Assembly: GCF_002863585.1 (NCBI RefSeq)
Contig: NZ_PGUY01000009.1
Span: 1-63,233 of the forward strand
DNA: 63,233 nt
Direction: 5' to 3'
From: Peribacillus deserti
GTDB lineage: Bacteria > Bacillota > Bacilli > Bacillales > DSM-1321
Numbering within the stretch: the stretch's first letter is position 1; every line of letters starts with the position of its first letter. Under the pieces are notes generated by a model, which made no database searches, was not told the DNA's origin, and saw nothing but the letters and a program-made list of their open reading frames with translations. The translations under genes were made by a program, and so were the position numbers. Positions 45,166-56,099 of the stretch are shown here, piece by piece.

Positions 45166-45606
45166 ATGAAACTTCATGAGTTAAAACCTGCAGAAGGTTC
45201 TCGTAAAGAACGTAACCGCGTCGGTCGCGGTATCGGTTCTGGAAACGGTAAAACAGCCGGTAAAGGACACAAGGGTCAAAACGCTCGTTCAGGTGGTGGT
45301 GTACGCCTAGGCTTTGAAGGTGGTCAAACTCCACTATTCAGACGTCTTCCTAAACGCGGATTCACTAACATCCACCGTAAGGAATTTGCTGTAGTCAACC
45401 TTGAAACATTAAACCGCTTTGAAGACGGTACAGAAGTTACTCCAGAACTTCTTATCGAAACAGGCGTTGTAAGTAATGAAAAAGCAGGAATCAAAATTCT
45501 TGCAAAAGGTAACGTTGAGAAAAAGCTTACTGTGAAAGCTCATAAATTCTCCTCTGCTGCTAAAGAAGCGATCGAAGCTGCTGGCGGTAAAACTGAGGTG
45601 ATTTAA
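45166..45606 (+). CDS. rplO: 50S ribosomal protein L15
   Basis: Late-assembly 23S-binding protein. 146 residues. Glycine-rich basic N-terminus ([19 protein letters not shown]), then [28 protein letters not shown]. Its TAA shares its last base with the secY ATG (45606). Confidence 0.98.
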   Translation: MKLHELKPAEGSRKERNRVGRGIGSGNGKTAGKGHKGQNARSGGGVRLGFEGGQTPLFRRLPKRGFTNIHRKEFAVVNLETLNRFEDGTEVTPELLIETGVVSNEKAGIKILAKGNVEKKLTVKAHKFSSAAKEAIEAAGGKTEVI

Positions 45607-46898
45607 TGTTTCGCACATTCTCCAATTTTATGCGCGTGGGTGATATAAGAAATAAAATCCTATTCACCCTTTTAATGTTGATTGTTTTTAGAATTGGGGC
45701 ATTCATTCCAGTTCCAAACGTAAATGCAGATGTACTGAGAGCACAGGACCAGATGAATGTATTTGGAATTCTAAACACATTCGGCGGCGGTGCGCTGCAG
45801 CAATTTTCCATTTTTGCAATGGGGATTATGCCTTACATTACTGCTTCCATCATCATTCAGCTCTTGCAGATGGATGTAATTCCTAAGTTTACCGAATGGT
45901 CTAAACAAGGAGAAGCTGGAAGACGTAAATTAGCTCAGTTTACCCGCTATGGAACCATTGTGCTTGGCTTTATCCAGGCCATTGGAATGTCATACGGATT
46001 TAATAACATGTCTAACGGGTTATTAATTAACAATCCTGGCATTGGAACATATCTTTTGATTGCCACAGTTTTAACAGCGGGTACTGCTTTCCTTTTGTGG
46101 TTAGGAGAGCTGATTACCTCCAAGGGAGTAGGTAATGGTATTTCCATTATCATCTTCGCTGGTATCGCTGCAGGAATTCCTGGAACTGTTAACCAAATAT
46201 ATGCTCAGCAGTTAGAAAATGCAGGAGATAAACTATTTTTAAATATAGTGACTGTCGTACTGATTCTTCTTGCTGTGATCGCGATAATCGTTGGAGTAAT
46301 ATTCATTCAGCAGGCATTGCGAAAAATTCCGATTCAGTATGCTAAGCGAGTGGCTGGACGCAACCCAATGGGCGGCCAATCAACACATTTACCATTAAAG
46401 GTGAATTCAGCAGGAGTTATTCCTGTTATCTTTGCAGTATCATTCTTGATTACTCCGCCAACGATCGCATCATTCTTTGGTACAAATGACGTAACTCTTT
46501 GGATCCAAAAGAATTTCACATATACTCACCCAGTCGGAGCTGCTGTGTATGTGGCGCTAATCATTGCTTTTGCTTATTTCTATGCGTTTATCCAGGTCAA
46601 CCCTGAACAAGTAGCGGATAATTTGAAAAAGCAAGGCGGATATGTTCCTGGCATCCGCCCGGGACAGAACACTCAAGATTATCTTTCTAGAGTACTGGGC
46701 CGATTAACTTTTGTCGGTGCAATATTCTTGGCTCTGATTGCCATTTTGCCTGTTATTTTCATCTCAATTGGCAATCTTCCGCAATCAGCACAAATTGGAG
46801 GTACCAGCCTGCTGATCGTCATCGGGGTCGCCCTAGAAACGATGAAACAGCTGGAAGCCCAATTAGTGAAACGTCATTATAAAGGCTTTATCAAATAA
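45606..46898 (+). CDS. secY: Preprotein translocase subunit SecY
   Basis: Channel subunit of the Sec translocon. 430 residues, ten predicted membrane segments. It has the cytoplasmic-loop NPMGGQSTHLPLKVN pattern and the C-terminal IVIGVALETMKQLEAQL. One-base overlap with rplO means coupling. Partner of SecE at 17849-18031. Placed within the ribosomal cluster as in most Firmicutes. Confidence 0.98.
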   Translation: MFRTFSNFMRVGDIRNKILFTLLMLIVFRIGAFIPVPNVNADVLRAQDQMNVFGILNTFGGGALQQFSIFAMGIMPYITASIIIQLLQMDVIPKFTEWSKQGEAGRRKLAQFTRYGTIVLGFIQAIGMSYGFNNMSNGLLINNPGIGTYLLIATVLTAGTAFLLWLGELITSKGVGNGISIIIFAGIAAGIPGTVNQIYAQQLENAGDKLFLNIVTVVLILLAVIAIIVGVIFIQQALRKIPIQYAKRVAGRNPMGGQSTHLPLKVNSAGVIPVIFAVSFLITPPTIASFFGTNDVTLWIQKNFTYTHPVGAAVYVALIIAFAYFYAFIQVNPEQVADNLKKQGGYVPGIRPGQNTQDYLSRVLGRLTFVGAIFLALIAILPVIFISIGNLPQSAQIGGTSLLIVIGVALETMKQLEAQLVKRHYKGFIK

Positions 46899-46937
46899 AG
46901 GGTTTTGGGAACAGATTGTTCCCCAAACCTATCATAG

Positions 46938-47608
<671 letters not shown>

Positions 47609-47609
<1 letters not shown>

Positions 47610-48355
47610 TGATCATTTGTAAAACCCCTCGCGAGCTGGAAATTATGCGCGAAGCTGGCAGGATCGTTGCCTTAACTCATCAAGAACTAAAACCGCACAT
47701 TCAGCCAGGTATAACCACGAAAGAATTAGATCAAATAGCAGAAAATTTCATACGCAAACATGATGCAATTCCTTCATTTAAAGGGTATAATGGTTTTCGC
47801 GGAAGCATATGCGCTTCTGTGAATGATGAATTAGTACATGGTATCCCGGGGAACAGAGTCCTCAAAGGTGGCGATATAATCAGCATTGATATAGGTGCTA
47901 AATATAATGGCTATCACGGTGACTCGGCCTGGACATATCCTGTTGGCAATATTGATGATGAAACGCAGCGGCTCTTGGATGTTACCGAAGAGTCATTATA
48001 TAGAGGATTGAAAGAAGCAATGCCAGGCGTGCGTCTTTCAAACATCTCCCATGCTATTCAGACTTATGTTGAAGAAAACAAATTCTCAATTGTTCGAGAG
48101 TATGTTGGACATGGAATCGGTCAAGACTTACATGAGGAACCTCAAATCCCTCATTATGGTCCGCCGGGAAAAGGTCCTCGCTTAAAGCCTGGTATGGTTA
48201 TATGTATCGAGCCTATGGTTAATGCAGGAAGCCGTTATGTTAAAACACTTTCAGATGACTGGACTGTTGTAACGGTTGACAAGAAGATGTGTGCTCATTT
48301 TGAACATACCATCGCCATTACTGAAACAGGTTATGATGTATTAACCAAGCTTTAA
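47609..48355 (+). CDS. map: Methionine aminopeptidase, type I
   Basis: Removes the initiator methionine from new proteins. 248 residues, type Ia length. Pita-bread fold metal ligands are seen in [18 protein letters not shown] (two Asp), GHGIG (His), EP (Glu in CIEPMV) and FEHTIA (Glu). One-base overlap with adk. Followed by infA. Confidence 0.97.
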
Positions 48356-48451
48356 GATCTGTGGTCCTAATCGGTATTAAAGGCTGTTTCATAAATGTAC
48401 AGAGTTCACATAAATTCGAGTTATAGCTGATATGAAGGGAGAAGATTTATA

Positions 48452-48821
<370 letters not shown>

Positions 48822-48843
48822 TTGAAGGAGGTGCGCATATACA

Positions 48844-49209
48844 ATGGCACGTATTGCTGGAGTAGATGTTCCACGTGACAAACGTATTGTCATTTCATTA
48901 ACATATATTTTTGGTATTGGTAAACCAACTGCACAACAAATCTTAGCAGAAGCTGGTGTTTCTGAAGATACTCGCGTACGCGATTTAACTGAAGATGAAT
49001 TAAACAAAATCCGTGATATCATCGACAGATTAAAAGTAGAAGGAGATCTTCGCCGTGAAATTTCTTTAAACATTAAACGTTTAATGGAAATCGGCAGCTA
49101 CCGTGGTCTTCGTCACCGTCGCGGCTTACCTGTTCGCGGACAAAACACTAAAAATAATGCTCGTACGCGTAAAGGTCCAAAACGTACTGTAGCTAACAAG
49201 AAAAAATAA
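48844..49209 (+). CDS. rpsM: 30S ribosomal protein S13
   Basis: Head protein forming bridges with 23S and L5. 121 residues. N-terminal [16 protein letters not shown] and the C-terminal [20 protein letters not shown] (about 92-111). SD AAGGAGGTG. First of the alpha block rpsM-rpsK-rpoA-rplQ. Confidence 0.98.
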   Translation: MARIAGVDVPRDKRIVISLTYIFGIGKPTAQQILAEAGVSEDTRVRDLTEDELNKIRDIIDRLKVEGDLRREISLNIKRLMEIGSYRGLRHRRGLPVRGQNTKNNARTRKGPKRTVANKKK

Positions 49210-49216
49210 TCTGTAA

Positions 49217-49621
<405 letters not shown>

Positions 49622-49780
49622 TTTTTCTGTATAGAAATTGTATCCCTGTCTATACTGGGATATGATAGGAAGTTTGCGTTAATACAGAAGAAATAATTCA
49701 GTTGTTGCGCACAATCGGGAATGTTAACATGGGGAATTTCGGTTAGCCACATAACTAGCCGGGGTTTCGACGTTTTGAAG
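49622..49780 (+). other. rpsK–rpoA intergenic leader
   Basis: 173 nt, long for this cluster. It contains the hairpin TATCCC/GGGATA (about 49649-49670). No T-run terminator and no supportable promoter. Confidence 0.45.
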
Positions 49781-49794
49781 GAGGGTTTATTTAA

Positions 49795-50739
49795 ATGATC
49801 GAAATAGAAAAACCAAAAATCGAAACGGTTGAAATCAGCGATGACGCCAAGTACGGTAAGTTCGTCGTCGAGCCACTTGAGCGTGGGTATGGTACAACTC
49901 TGGGTAACTCCTTACGTCGTATTCTATTATCCTCACTCCCAGGTGCCGCTGTCACATCTATCCAGATAGATGGTGTACTGCATGAGTTCTCAACAATTGA
50001 AGGCGTTGTAGAAGATGTTACTTCTATTATTCTAAATGTGAAGAAACTAGCTCTTAAGATTTACTCCGATGAAGAAAAAACGCTTGAAATTGATGTGCCG
50101 GAAGAAGGAGTAGTTACGGCAGCTGATATTACTCATGATAGTGATGTAGAAATCCTAAATCCTGATTTACACATCGCAACCATTGGTAAGAACGGCCATA
50201 TGCGTATGAGATTAACTGCACGCAGAGGACGCGGTTATACACCAGCTGACCAAAATAAGAGAGAAGATCAGCCAATTGGCGTTATTCCCATCGACTCTAT
50301 TTACACTCCGGTTTCACGTGTCTCCTACCAAGTAGAAAATACACGTGTTGGACAAATGACTAACTACGATAAGCTGACGTTTGACGTTTGGACTGATGGC
50401 AGCAATGGTCCAAAAGAAGCTATCGCGCTTGGAGCCAAGATTTTAACAGAGCATTTGAATATTTTCGTTGGTTTAACTGACGAAGCTCAAAATGCAGAAA
50501 TCATGGTAGAAAAAGAAGAAGATCAAAAAGAAAAAGTTCTTGAGATGACTATCGAAGAATTAGATCTTTCTGTTCGTTCTTACAACTGTTTAAAACGTGC
50601 TGGAATCAATACCGTTCAAGAGCTTGCTCATAAAACGGAAGAAGATATGATGAAGGTTCGTAATCTAGGCCGCAAATCACTTGAAGAAGTGAAAGCGAAA
50701 CTAGAAGAATTAGGCTTAGGTTTAAGAAAAGACGATTGA
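49795..50739 (+). CDS. rpoA: RNA polymerase alpha subunit
   Basis: Assembles polymerase and contacts promoters and activators. 314 residues. N-terminal dimerisation domain (about 1-230) with [19 protein letters not shown] (about 37-55), acidic linker (about 231-245), and C-terminal domain with [19 protein letters not shown] and [22 protein letters not shown]. Standard alpha-block position. Confidence 0.98.
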   Translation: MIEIEKPKIETVEISDDAKYGKFVVEPLERGYGTTLGNSLRRILLSSLPGAAVTSIQIDGVLHEFSTIEGVVEDVTSIILNVKKLALKIYSDEEKTLEIDVPEEGVVTAADITHDSDVEILNPDLHIATIGKNGHMRMRLTARRGRGYTPADQNKREDQPIGVIPIDSIYTPVSRVSYQVENTRVGQMTNYDKLTFDVWTDGSNGPKEAIALGAKILTEHLNIFVGLTDEAQNAEIMVEKEEDQKEKVLEMTIEELDLSVRSYNCLKRAGINTVQELAHKTEEDMMKVRNLGRKSLEEVKAKLEELGLGLRKDD

Positions 50740-50809
50740 TATAATAAATAAAGTCCTTTCCTGACCAGGCTATATAGAAAATGACTTCAATAAAGGAGGG
50801 AATCTCTCA

Positions 50810-51172
50810 ATGGGTTACAGAAAGTTAGGACGCACTAGCTCTCAACGTAAGGCTCTACTTCGTGATTTAGCAACTGACCTAATCGTAAGTGAGCGTATTG
50901 AAACAACAGAAGCTAAAGCTAAAGAATTACGTTCTGTTGTTGAAAAAATGATCACTTTAGGTAAACGTGGTGACTTGCACGCACGCCGTCAAGCTGCAGC
51001 ATTCATCCGCAACGAAGTAGCTAACGCTGAAACAGGTCAAGATGCTCTTCAAAAATTGTTCAGTGACATCGCTCCACGTTATGAAGAACGTCAAGGCGGT
51101 TACACTCGTATAATGAAAGTAGGTCCTCGTCGCGGAGACGGAGCACCAATGGTTATTATCGAGTTAGTTTAA
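50810..51172 (+). CDS. rplQ: 50S ribosomal protein L17
   Basis: Tunnel-exit protein. 120 residues, the short Gram-positive length. Starts [35 protein letters not shown]. Last gene of the supercluster; a terminator follows. Confidence 0.98.
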   Translation: MGYRKLGRTSSQRKALLRDLATDLIVSERIETTEAKAKELRSVVEKMITLGKRGDLHARRQAAAFIRNEVANAETGQDALQKLFSDIAPRYEERQGGYTRIMKVGPRRGDGAPMVIIELV

Positions 51173-51183
51173 TAAGCATGAAT

Positions 51184-51229
51184 AAAAGGGCGGGACAGTT
51201 CCAAACTAACTTGTTCTTTGCCCTTTTTT
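51184..51229 (+). terminator. Terminator of the S10-spc-alpha supercluster
   Basis: Outer stem AAAAGGGC (51184-51191) / GCCCTTTT (51220-51227), with partial pairing in the 28-nt interior and a T run. Confidence 0.85.
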
Positions 51230-51235
51230 CTTACC

Positions 51236-51265
51236 TTGTTAAATTTTTTGTTTTTTTTGTAAAAT
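51236..51265 (+). promoter_or_regulatory. Probable SigA promoter of the ecf leader
   Basis: TTGTTA (51236-51241), 18-bp spacer, TAAAAT (51260-51265) preceded by TG. It would start transcription near 51272, ahead of the structured leader. Confidence 0.6.
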
Positions 51266-51271
51266 GCAATA

Positions 51272-51523
51272 CGCTAATAGAGTGTTACGATGACCGGTTT
51301 TTAACCGGCCCGTCTAGCTCTCGCACCCCTCCAGCTTTCATAGGATGAAAGTGTAAAAATGCTCTTATTCGTAAATAGGATGCTTCTAAAGCTGTTCTTA
51401 ATCTACCGGGAAAATTTTTTCTTGTGGAAGGGGTGCAGCGTTTTTTTATATCCTTTTTTAGAAAAGGATCATTTTTCTGACGTATGGAAAATAGACCTTA
51501 ACTTCTTTTGCCAGCAGCAAAAG
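51272..51523 (+). promoter_or_regulatory. Structured leader RNA with terminators upstream of ecfA1
   Basis: Hairpins seen: CCGGTT/AACCGG (51294-51308); long-range closing stem GCACCCCT (51323-51330) / AGGGGTGC (51429-51436) enclosing CTTTCAT/ATGAAAG (51335-51351) and CTTATT/AATAGG (about 51363-51380); then AGCG and seven T; then ATCCTTTT/AAAAGGAT (51450-51469) with a T tract; then CTTTTGC/GCAAAAG (51505-51523). The layout resembles a terminator-type riboswitch. I do not recognise a known class. Confidence 0.6.
51448..51476 (+). terminator. Terminator-like hairpin before ecfA1
   Basis: 8-bp stem ATCCTTTT (51450-51457) / AAAAGGAT (51462-51469), loop TTAG, followed by CATTTTTC. It lies 100 nt before ecfA1 and would cut short transcripts entering from upstream. 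Confidence 0.7.
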
Positions 51524-51575
51524 ACTTTCTACTAGAGCAGAGATCAGTATAGGAGAGGCAAGAGGAGGAGAGCAC

Positions 51576-52415
51576 ATGAAGAATGCTCTGGTACAGTTGG
51601 AACAAGTTGTATTTAAATATGATGGCCAGGAACAGAATGCAGTCGATTCTGTCTCTTTCGACATCTATGAGGGTGAATGGCTGGCTATTGTGGGCCATAA
51701 TGGTTCAGGCAAGTCCTCTCTGGCAAAGCTCTTGAATGGACTCCTATATCCACAATCCGGTAGGATCACTGTCCAAGGCCAGAATTTATCGGAGGAAACA
51801 GTCTGGGGTGTCCGCAGACAGATTGGCATGGTGTTTCAGAATCCTGATAACCAGTTTGTTGGTACCACCGTACAGGATGATGTGGCTTTTGGTTTAGAAA
51901 ACGCTGGGATACCCAGAGAGGAAATGCTTCTCCGTGTAGACGATGCTCTCAAGCGGGTTAACATGGATTCATTTCTTAATCAAGAGCCGCACCATCTATC
52001 TGGCGGACAGAAGCAAAGGGTAGCTATTGCTGGAGTTTTGGCATTAAGGCCAAGTATCATCATTCTGGATGAGTCTACTTCCATGCTCGATCCCAAAGGA
52101 CGAGAGGAAGTACTTGGTACTGTCAGGGATCTTATGAAAGAACGGGGAATCACCGTTGTTTCTATAACCCATGATTTAGAAGAAGCCTCCCGTGCCGACC
52201 GAATGATCGTGATGAATCAGGGGTCCCTTTATAAAGAAGGTACACCCAGAGATATATTTAAGCTGGAAGAGGAGCTTGTAACCCTGGGACTTGACATACC
52301 TTTTCCCATTAAACTGAGCGCCCTGCTGCAACAACGGGGAGTACGTTTAACTGGATCACATCTAACCGACAAAGAGCTGGTGAATGATTTATGCAAATTA
52401 ATCTCAACAATGTAG
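51576..52415 (+). CDS. ecfA1: ECF transporter ATP-binding subunit EcfA1
   Basis: One of two ATPases energising group II ECF vitamin and metal uptake. 279 residues. Walker [10 protein letters not shown] (40-48), Q-loop QNPDNQF, signature LSGGQKQR, Walker [10 protein letters not shown] (serine where many have proline-threonine), switch His in THD. SD AGGAGGAG. Overlaps ecfA2 by 25 nt. Substrate specificity comes from separate S subunits, none of which is in this window. Confidence 0.97.
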   Translation: MKNALVQLEQVVFKYDGQEQNAVDSVSFDIYEGEWLAIVGHNGSGKSSLAKLLNGLLYPQSGRITVQGQNLSEETVWGVRRQIGMVFQNPDNQFVGTTVQDDVAFGLENAGIPREEMLLRVDDALKRVNMDSFLNQEPHHLSGGQKQRVAIAGVLALRPSIIILDESTSMLDPKGREEVLGTVRDLMKERGITVVSITHDLEEASRADRMIVMNQGSLYKEGTPRDIFKLEEELVTLGLDIPFPIKLSALLQQRGVRLTGSHLTDKELVNDLCKLISTM

Positions 52416-53260
52416 AGCACAGGTACCAAAAAGATACTCCTTTTGAGAGAGTTGCTTTAAGAGAGGTTAATATCGATATACCTTCAGGAACTTATCTTGC
52501 AATTATTGGGCATACCGGTTCAGGTAAGTCTACCCTGCTTCAGCACCTTAATGGCCTTTTGAAACCTACTAAAGGGTCGGTCCAAATTGGAGAGAACACG
52601 ATACAGGCAGGGAAAAAGGATAAGAACCTCCGCGCTGTCCGCAAAAAGGTAGGAATCGTATTCCAGTTTCCCGAGCACCAATTGTTTGAGGAAACCGTAT
52701 TAAAGGATATTTGTTTTGGTCCTATGAACTTTGGTATACCTGAGGAGGAGGCAGTTACCCTCGCTAAAGAAGCCATCCGTAAAGTTGGCTTATCTGAACA
52801 AATTCTGGACAAGTCCCCTTTTGATTTGTCAGGCGGACAAATGAGAAGAGTGGCGATAGCTGGAGTGCTTGCGATGAAGCCAGAGGTAATCGTCCTTGAT
52901 GAGCCGACTGCCGGCCTTGATCCAAGGGGCCGAATGGAAATCATGGACCTGTTTTACGAAATACACAAAGAGGCTGGGATTTCTACTATATTGGTCACAC
53001 ACAGTATGGAAGATGCGGCTAGATATGCTGATGAGATTGTTATTATGCATCAAGGTACAGTATATGAGAAAGGCAGTCCAAGAGAGATATTTTCAAAGAG
53101 TGATGAGCTTGTTACTTTAGGATTGGATGTTCCCAATACAGTACGTATGCAGCTTATGATCGAGAATCAGTGCGGCAGGAAGCTGGGACAGATATGCCTC
53201 ACTATGGATGAACTGGCTTGTCAGATTGAAAGTCTCCTTGAAGGGGGTGTTTCGAAATGA
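52391..53260 (+). CDS. ecfA2: ECF transporter ATP-binding subunit EcfA2
   Basis: Second ATPase of the ECF module. 289 residues. Walker [10 protein letters not shown] (about 36-44), Q-loop [10 protein letters not shown], signature LSGGQMRR, Walker [12 protein letters not shown]-loop VTHSM. ATG at 52391 within ecfA1. Its TGA overlaps the ecfT ATG (ATGA at 53257-53260). The heterodimeric A1-A2 arrangement is typical for Firmicutes. Confidence 0.97.
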   Translation: MQINLNNVEHRYQKDTPFERVALREVNIDIPSGTYLAIIGHTGSGKSTLLQHLNGLLKPTKGSVQIGENTIQAGKKDKNLRAVRKKVGIVFQFPEHQLFEETVLKDICFGPMNFGIPEEEAVTLAKEAIRKVGLSEQILDKSPFDLSGGQMRRVAIAGVLAMKPEVIVLDEPTAGLDPRGRMEIMDLFYEIHKEAGISTILVTHSMEDAARYADEIVIMHQGTVYEKGSPREIFSKSDELVTLGLDVPNTVRMQLMIENQCGRKLGQICLTMDELACQIESLLEGGVSK

Positions 53261-54054
53261 TGGATAAAATGATCTTTGGACGTTATGTTCCTGTGGAATC
53301 TCCTATGCACCGGATGGATCCCCGGGCCAAACTTCTAATGGTATTTATATTTGTATTTATCATTTTTCTAGCGAATAACATTCCGACATATGTGCTTGCA
53401 GCAGCGTTTACGTTTATTATTCTAAGATTATCAAATATTCCTGCCCGTTTTTTGATAGGCGGCCTTAAGCCTGTTTTTTACCTCATTTTATTTACCTTCC
53501 TGCTTCATATATTTTTCACTAAGGAAGGCAATCTGCTTTTTAAGTGGAGTTTTATAGAAGTGTATGAAGATGGGCTGCGCCAGGGAATATTCATATCCTT
53601 GCGCTTTGCTTTGTTAATACTGATTACATCTATTTTAACGCTGACAACCACTCCTATATCGATTACAGATGGGCTCGAAACCTTGTTTAACCCTTTAAAA
53701 AAGTGGAAGCTGCCGATCCATGAATTAGCACTGATGATGTCGATTTCTTTACGGTTTATTCCGACCTTGATGGAAGAAACCGATAAAATCATGAAAGCAC
53801 AGGCGGCAAGGGGTACTGAATTCTCCAGCGGACCTATAAAAAATAGAATCAAAGCGATTGTTCCCTTGCTTATTCCTTTGTTTGTCAGTTCGTTTAAAAG
53901 GGCTGAGGAGCTCGCGACCGCTATGGAATCAAGAGGTTACCGCGGCGGTGAGGGAAGAACCAAATACCGTCTGTTGGAATGGGAAGGTACAGACACGGTG
54001 CTGATCGCGGCCATAGGGGTAATGACTGTACTGTTATTCATATTACGAGCGTAA
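53257..54054 (+). CDS. ecfT: ECF transporter transmembrane subunit EcfT
   Basis: Membrane scaffold linking ATPases to S subunits. 265 residues, five to six membrane segments. The two Ala-Arg-Gly-type coupling motifs are seen as AARGTE (about 187-192) and ESRGYRG (about 225-231). Translation is coupled to ecfA2 through ATGA. truA starts 12 nt later and may be in the same transcript. Confidence 0.97.
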   Translation: MMDKMIFGRYVPVESPMHRMDPRAKLLMVFIFVFIIFLANNIPTYVLAAAFTFIILRLSNIPARFLIGGLKPVFYLILFTFLLHIFFTKEGNLLFKWSFIEVYEDGLRQGIFISLRFALLILITSILTLTTTPISITDGLETLFNPLKKWKLPIHELALMMSISLRFIPTLMEETDKIMKAQAARGTEFSSGPIKNRIKAIVPLLIPLFVSSFKRAEELATAMESRGYRGGEGRTKYRLLEWEGTDTVLIAAIGVMTVLLFILRA

Positions 54055-54066
54055 TGGAGCTGTTAA

Positions 54067-54807
54067 ATGGAAAGATTTAAATGCAAAATTATGTATGATG
54101 GCACTCATTTTTCAGGGTATCAAGTCCAGCCCGAAAAAAGGACCGTACAGGGAGTTATTGAAAGTGTTCTAACTAAATTGCATAAGGGCACTCACATCCG
54201 CATTTCAGCATCGGGGCGAACTGATGCAGGAGTCCATGCCAGAGGCCAGATTATCCACTTTGATTCTCCGCTCCAGATACCTGAAGAAAATTGGCTGAAA
54301 GCAATGAATACCCTGCTTCCTGATGATATTTCTGTGGTACAGATCAGTAGAGCTGATCCAGGATTCCATTCACGGTTTGATGCGTCGGGAAAGGAATATC
54401 GGTACTTTGTGAGTCTTGGAACAGTAAGGGATCCTTTCAGGCGTAATTATTCATACCAGGCAGGATTTAAGCTTGACTATGAGGCTATGAATGAATCAGT
54501 GAAGCATTTAATAGGCACTCACGATTTTACGAGCTTCTGCTCTGCTAAAACGGAAGTAGAAGACCGGGTAAGGACCATTCGTACTATTGAATTTGTGGAG
54601 AGCGGAGATGAGCTGATGTTCCGCTTTGTAGGCAATGGTTTTCTTTATAACATGGTAAGGATATTAGTAGGAACGATTTTAGAAGTAGGGACGGGCAGGA
54701 AGCGACCTAGTGAGATGAAAGAGATCCTGGAAAAAAAGGATCGCAGCTGTGCCGGGAAAACGGCACCGGGCCACGGATTATATTTATGGGAAGTCTTTTA
54801 TGATTAA
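54067..54807 (+). CDS. truA: tRNA pseudouridine(38-40) synthase
   Basis: Converts U38-40 in the anticodon arm. 246 residues. Catalytic D53 in SGRTDAGVHARGQ (49-61); other conserved segments RFDASGKEYRYFV and GNGFLYNMVR. It lies between ecfT and the L13 leader. The SD is weak (GGAGCTG). Confidence 0.97.
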   Translation: MERFKCKIMYDGTHFSGYQVQPEKRTVQGVIESVLTKLHKGTHIRISASGRTDAGVHARGQIIHFDSPLQIPEENWLKAMNTLLPDDISVVQISRADPGFHSRFDASGKEYRYFVSLGTVRDPFRRNYSYQAGFKLDYEAMNESVKHLIGTHDFTSFCSAKTEVEDRVRTIRTIEFVESGDELMFRFVGNGFLYNMVRILVGTILEVGTGRKRPSEMKEILEKKDRSCAGKTAPGHGLYLWEVFYD

Positions 54808-54897
54808 TTTTTTTCACCCAAAAACAGCTGGGCGGAAATCCAGTAATATCAAGGCGTTCCCGATTTTTATGACAACTAATCCTGGTGTAACATTTTC

Positions 54898-54926
54898 TTG
54901 ACATTACGTCCTAAAAATTATATCAT
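54898..54926 (+). promoter_or_regulatory. SigA promoter of rplM-rpsI
   Basis: TTGACA (54898-54903), 17-bp spacer, TATCAT (54921-54926). Drives the L13 leader. Confidence 0.82.
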
Positions 54927-54931
54927 ATCAT

Positions 54932-54985
54932 AGGTATGATATTTAAACCCCACGTTAAGCCCCGGAAGACTTTACGTGATTGAAA
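54932..54985 (+). promoter_or_regulatory. L13 leader
   Basis: Contains CACGTTAAG (54951-54959) pairing with CTTTACGTG (54970-54978) around a CCCCGGAAGA loop, the hallmark of the Firmicutes L13 leader family. L13 is thought to bind it and limit rplM-rpsI expression. Confidence 0.88.
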
Positions 54986-55020
54986 ATAAATATAACCAAC
55001 GATTTAATAGGAGGGTAACC

Positions 55021-55458
55021 ATGCGCACGACATTTATGGCGAAAGCAAATGAAATTGAACGTAAATGGTTCGTTATTGATGCTGAAGGTAAAACTTTAGG
55101 TCGTCTTGCAAGTGAAGTAGCAGCTATCTTGCGTGGAAAAAACAAGCCAACATTTACACCAAACGTTGACACAGGTGATCATGTTATCATCATCAACGCT
55201 TCTAAAGTAGAACTTACAGGTAAGAAACTTACAGATAAAATTTACTACCGTCACAGTATGCACCCAGGCGGTCTAAAAACTAGAACGGCTCTTGAAATGC
55301 GTACTAACTACGCTGAGAGAATGATCGAGCTTGCTGTTAAAGGCATGCTTCCAAAGAACTCTCTTGGCCGTCAAATCTTTAAAAAATTACACGTATACGC
55401 TGGCAGCGAGCATCCACACCAAGCTCAACAGCCTGAAGTTTACGAACTACGCGGATAA
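55021..55458 (+). CDS. rplM: 50S ribosomal protein L13
   Basis: Early 50S assembly protein. 145 residues from the ATG at 55021, the family length, with SD AGGAGGG. An in-frame upstream start at 54976 runs through the L13 leader and is excluded. Conserved [17 protein letters not shown] and [19 protein letters not shown]. 18 nt before rpsI. Confidence 0.97.
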   Translation: MRTTFMAKANEIERKWFVIDAEGKTLGRLASEVAAILRGKNKPTFTPNVDTGDHVIIINASKVELTGKKLTDKIYYRHSMHPGGLKTRTALEMRTNYAERMIELAVKGMLPKNSLGRQIFKKLHVYAGSEHPHQAQQPEVYELRG

Positions 55459-55476
55459 TAAAGGGAGGATATTATA

Positions 55477-55869
55477 ATGGCACAGGTACAATATTATGGC
55501 ACTGGTCGTCGTAAGAGCTCCGTAGCACGTGTACGTTTAGTACCAGGCGACGGACGCATCGTAATCAACGGCCGTGATATCAACGAATACATTCCATTCG
55601 AAGCTTTACGCGAGGTTGTTAAACAACCACTTAACAATACAGAAACAGTGAACAGCTATGACGTTCTTGTATCTGTACAAGGCGGCGGCTATACTGGCCA
55701 AGCTGGCGCAATTCGCCACGGAATCTCCCGTGCATTGCTTCAAGCTGATCCTGAATACCGTGGATCACTTAAATCAGCTGGACTATTAACTCGTGACGCT
55801 CGTATGAAAGAACGTAAAAAATACGGTCTTAAAGGCGCTCGTCGTGCACCTCAGTTCTCAAAGCGTTAA
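55477..55869 (+). CDS. rpsI: 30S ribosomal protein S9
   Basis: 130 residues. The C-terminal tail [11 protein letters not shown] reaches the P-site tRNA. N-terminal [16 protein letters not shown] and [19 protein letters not shown] are standard. SD GGGAGG. Terminator follows. Confidence 0.98.
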   Translation: MAQVQYYGTGRRKSSVARVRLVPGDGRIVINGRDINEYIPFEALREVVKQPLNNTETVNSYDVLVSVQGGGYTGQAGAIRHGISRALLQADPEYRGSLKSAGLLTRDARMKERKKYGLKGARRAPQFSKR

Positions 55870-55882
55870 TTTTCGCTTTCAA

Positions 55883-55916
55883 AGACTCTCAGTCATCTTG
55901 GCTGGGGGTCTTTTTT
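55883..55916 (+). terminator. Terminator of rplM-rpsI
   Basis: 12-bp stem, 55883-55894 with 55900-55911, several G-U pairs, loop ATCTT, then TTTTTT. Confidence 0.92.
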
Positions 55917-56099
55917 ATGCTGGAAAGTGTTTTTTCGCCCAATTATCAAATGGTTTCGCGGAATTACGTAAAAAATAACCAATTTGGAAAACTCTAAAGA
56001 TCAGTACAATATTGTTACATTAAACCGCGGCTTTCAATCTTTACTCTGTATTGTGGTACACTTTAAGTACGAATAGGATATTAATCAGAGGTGTCCAAC

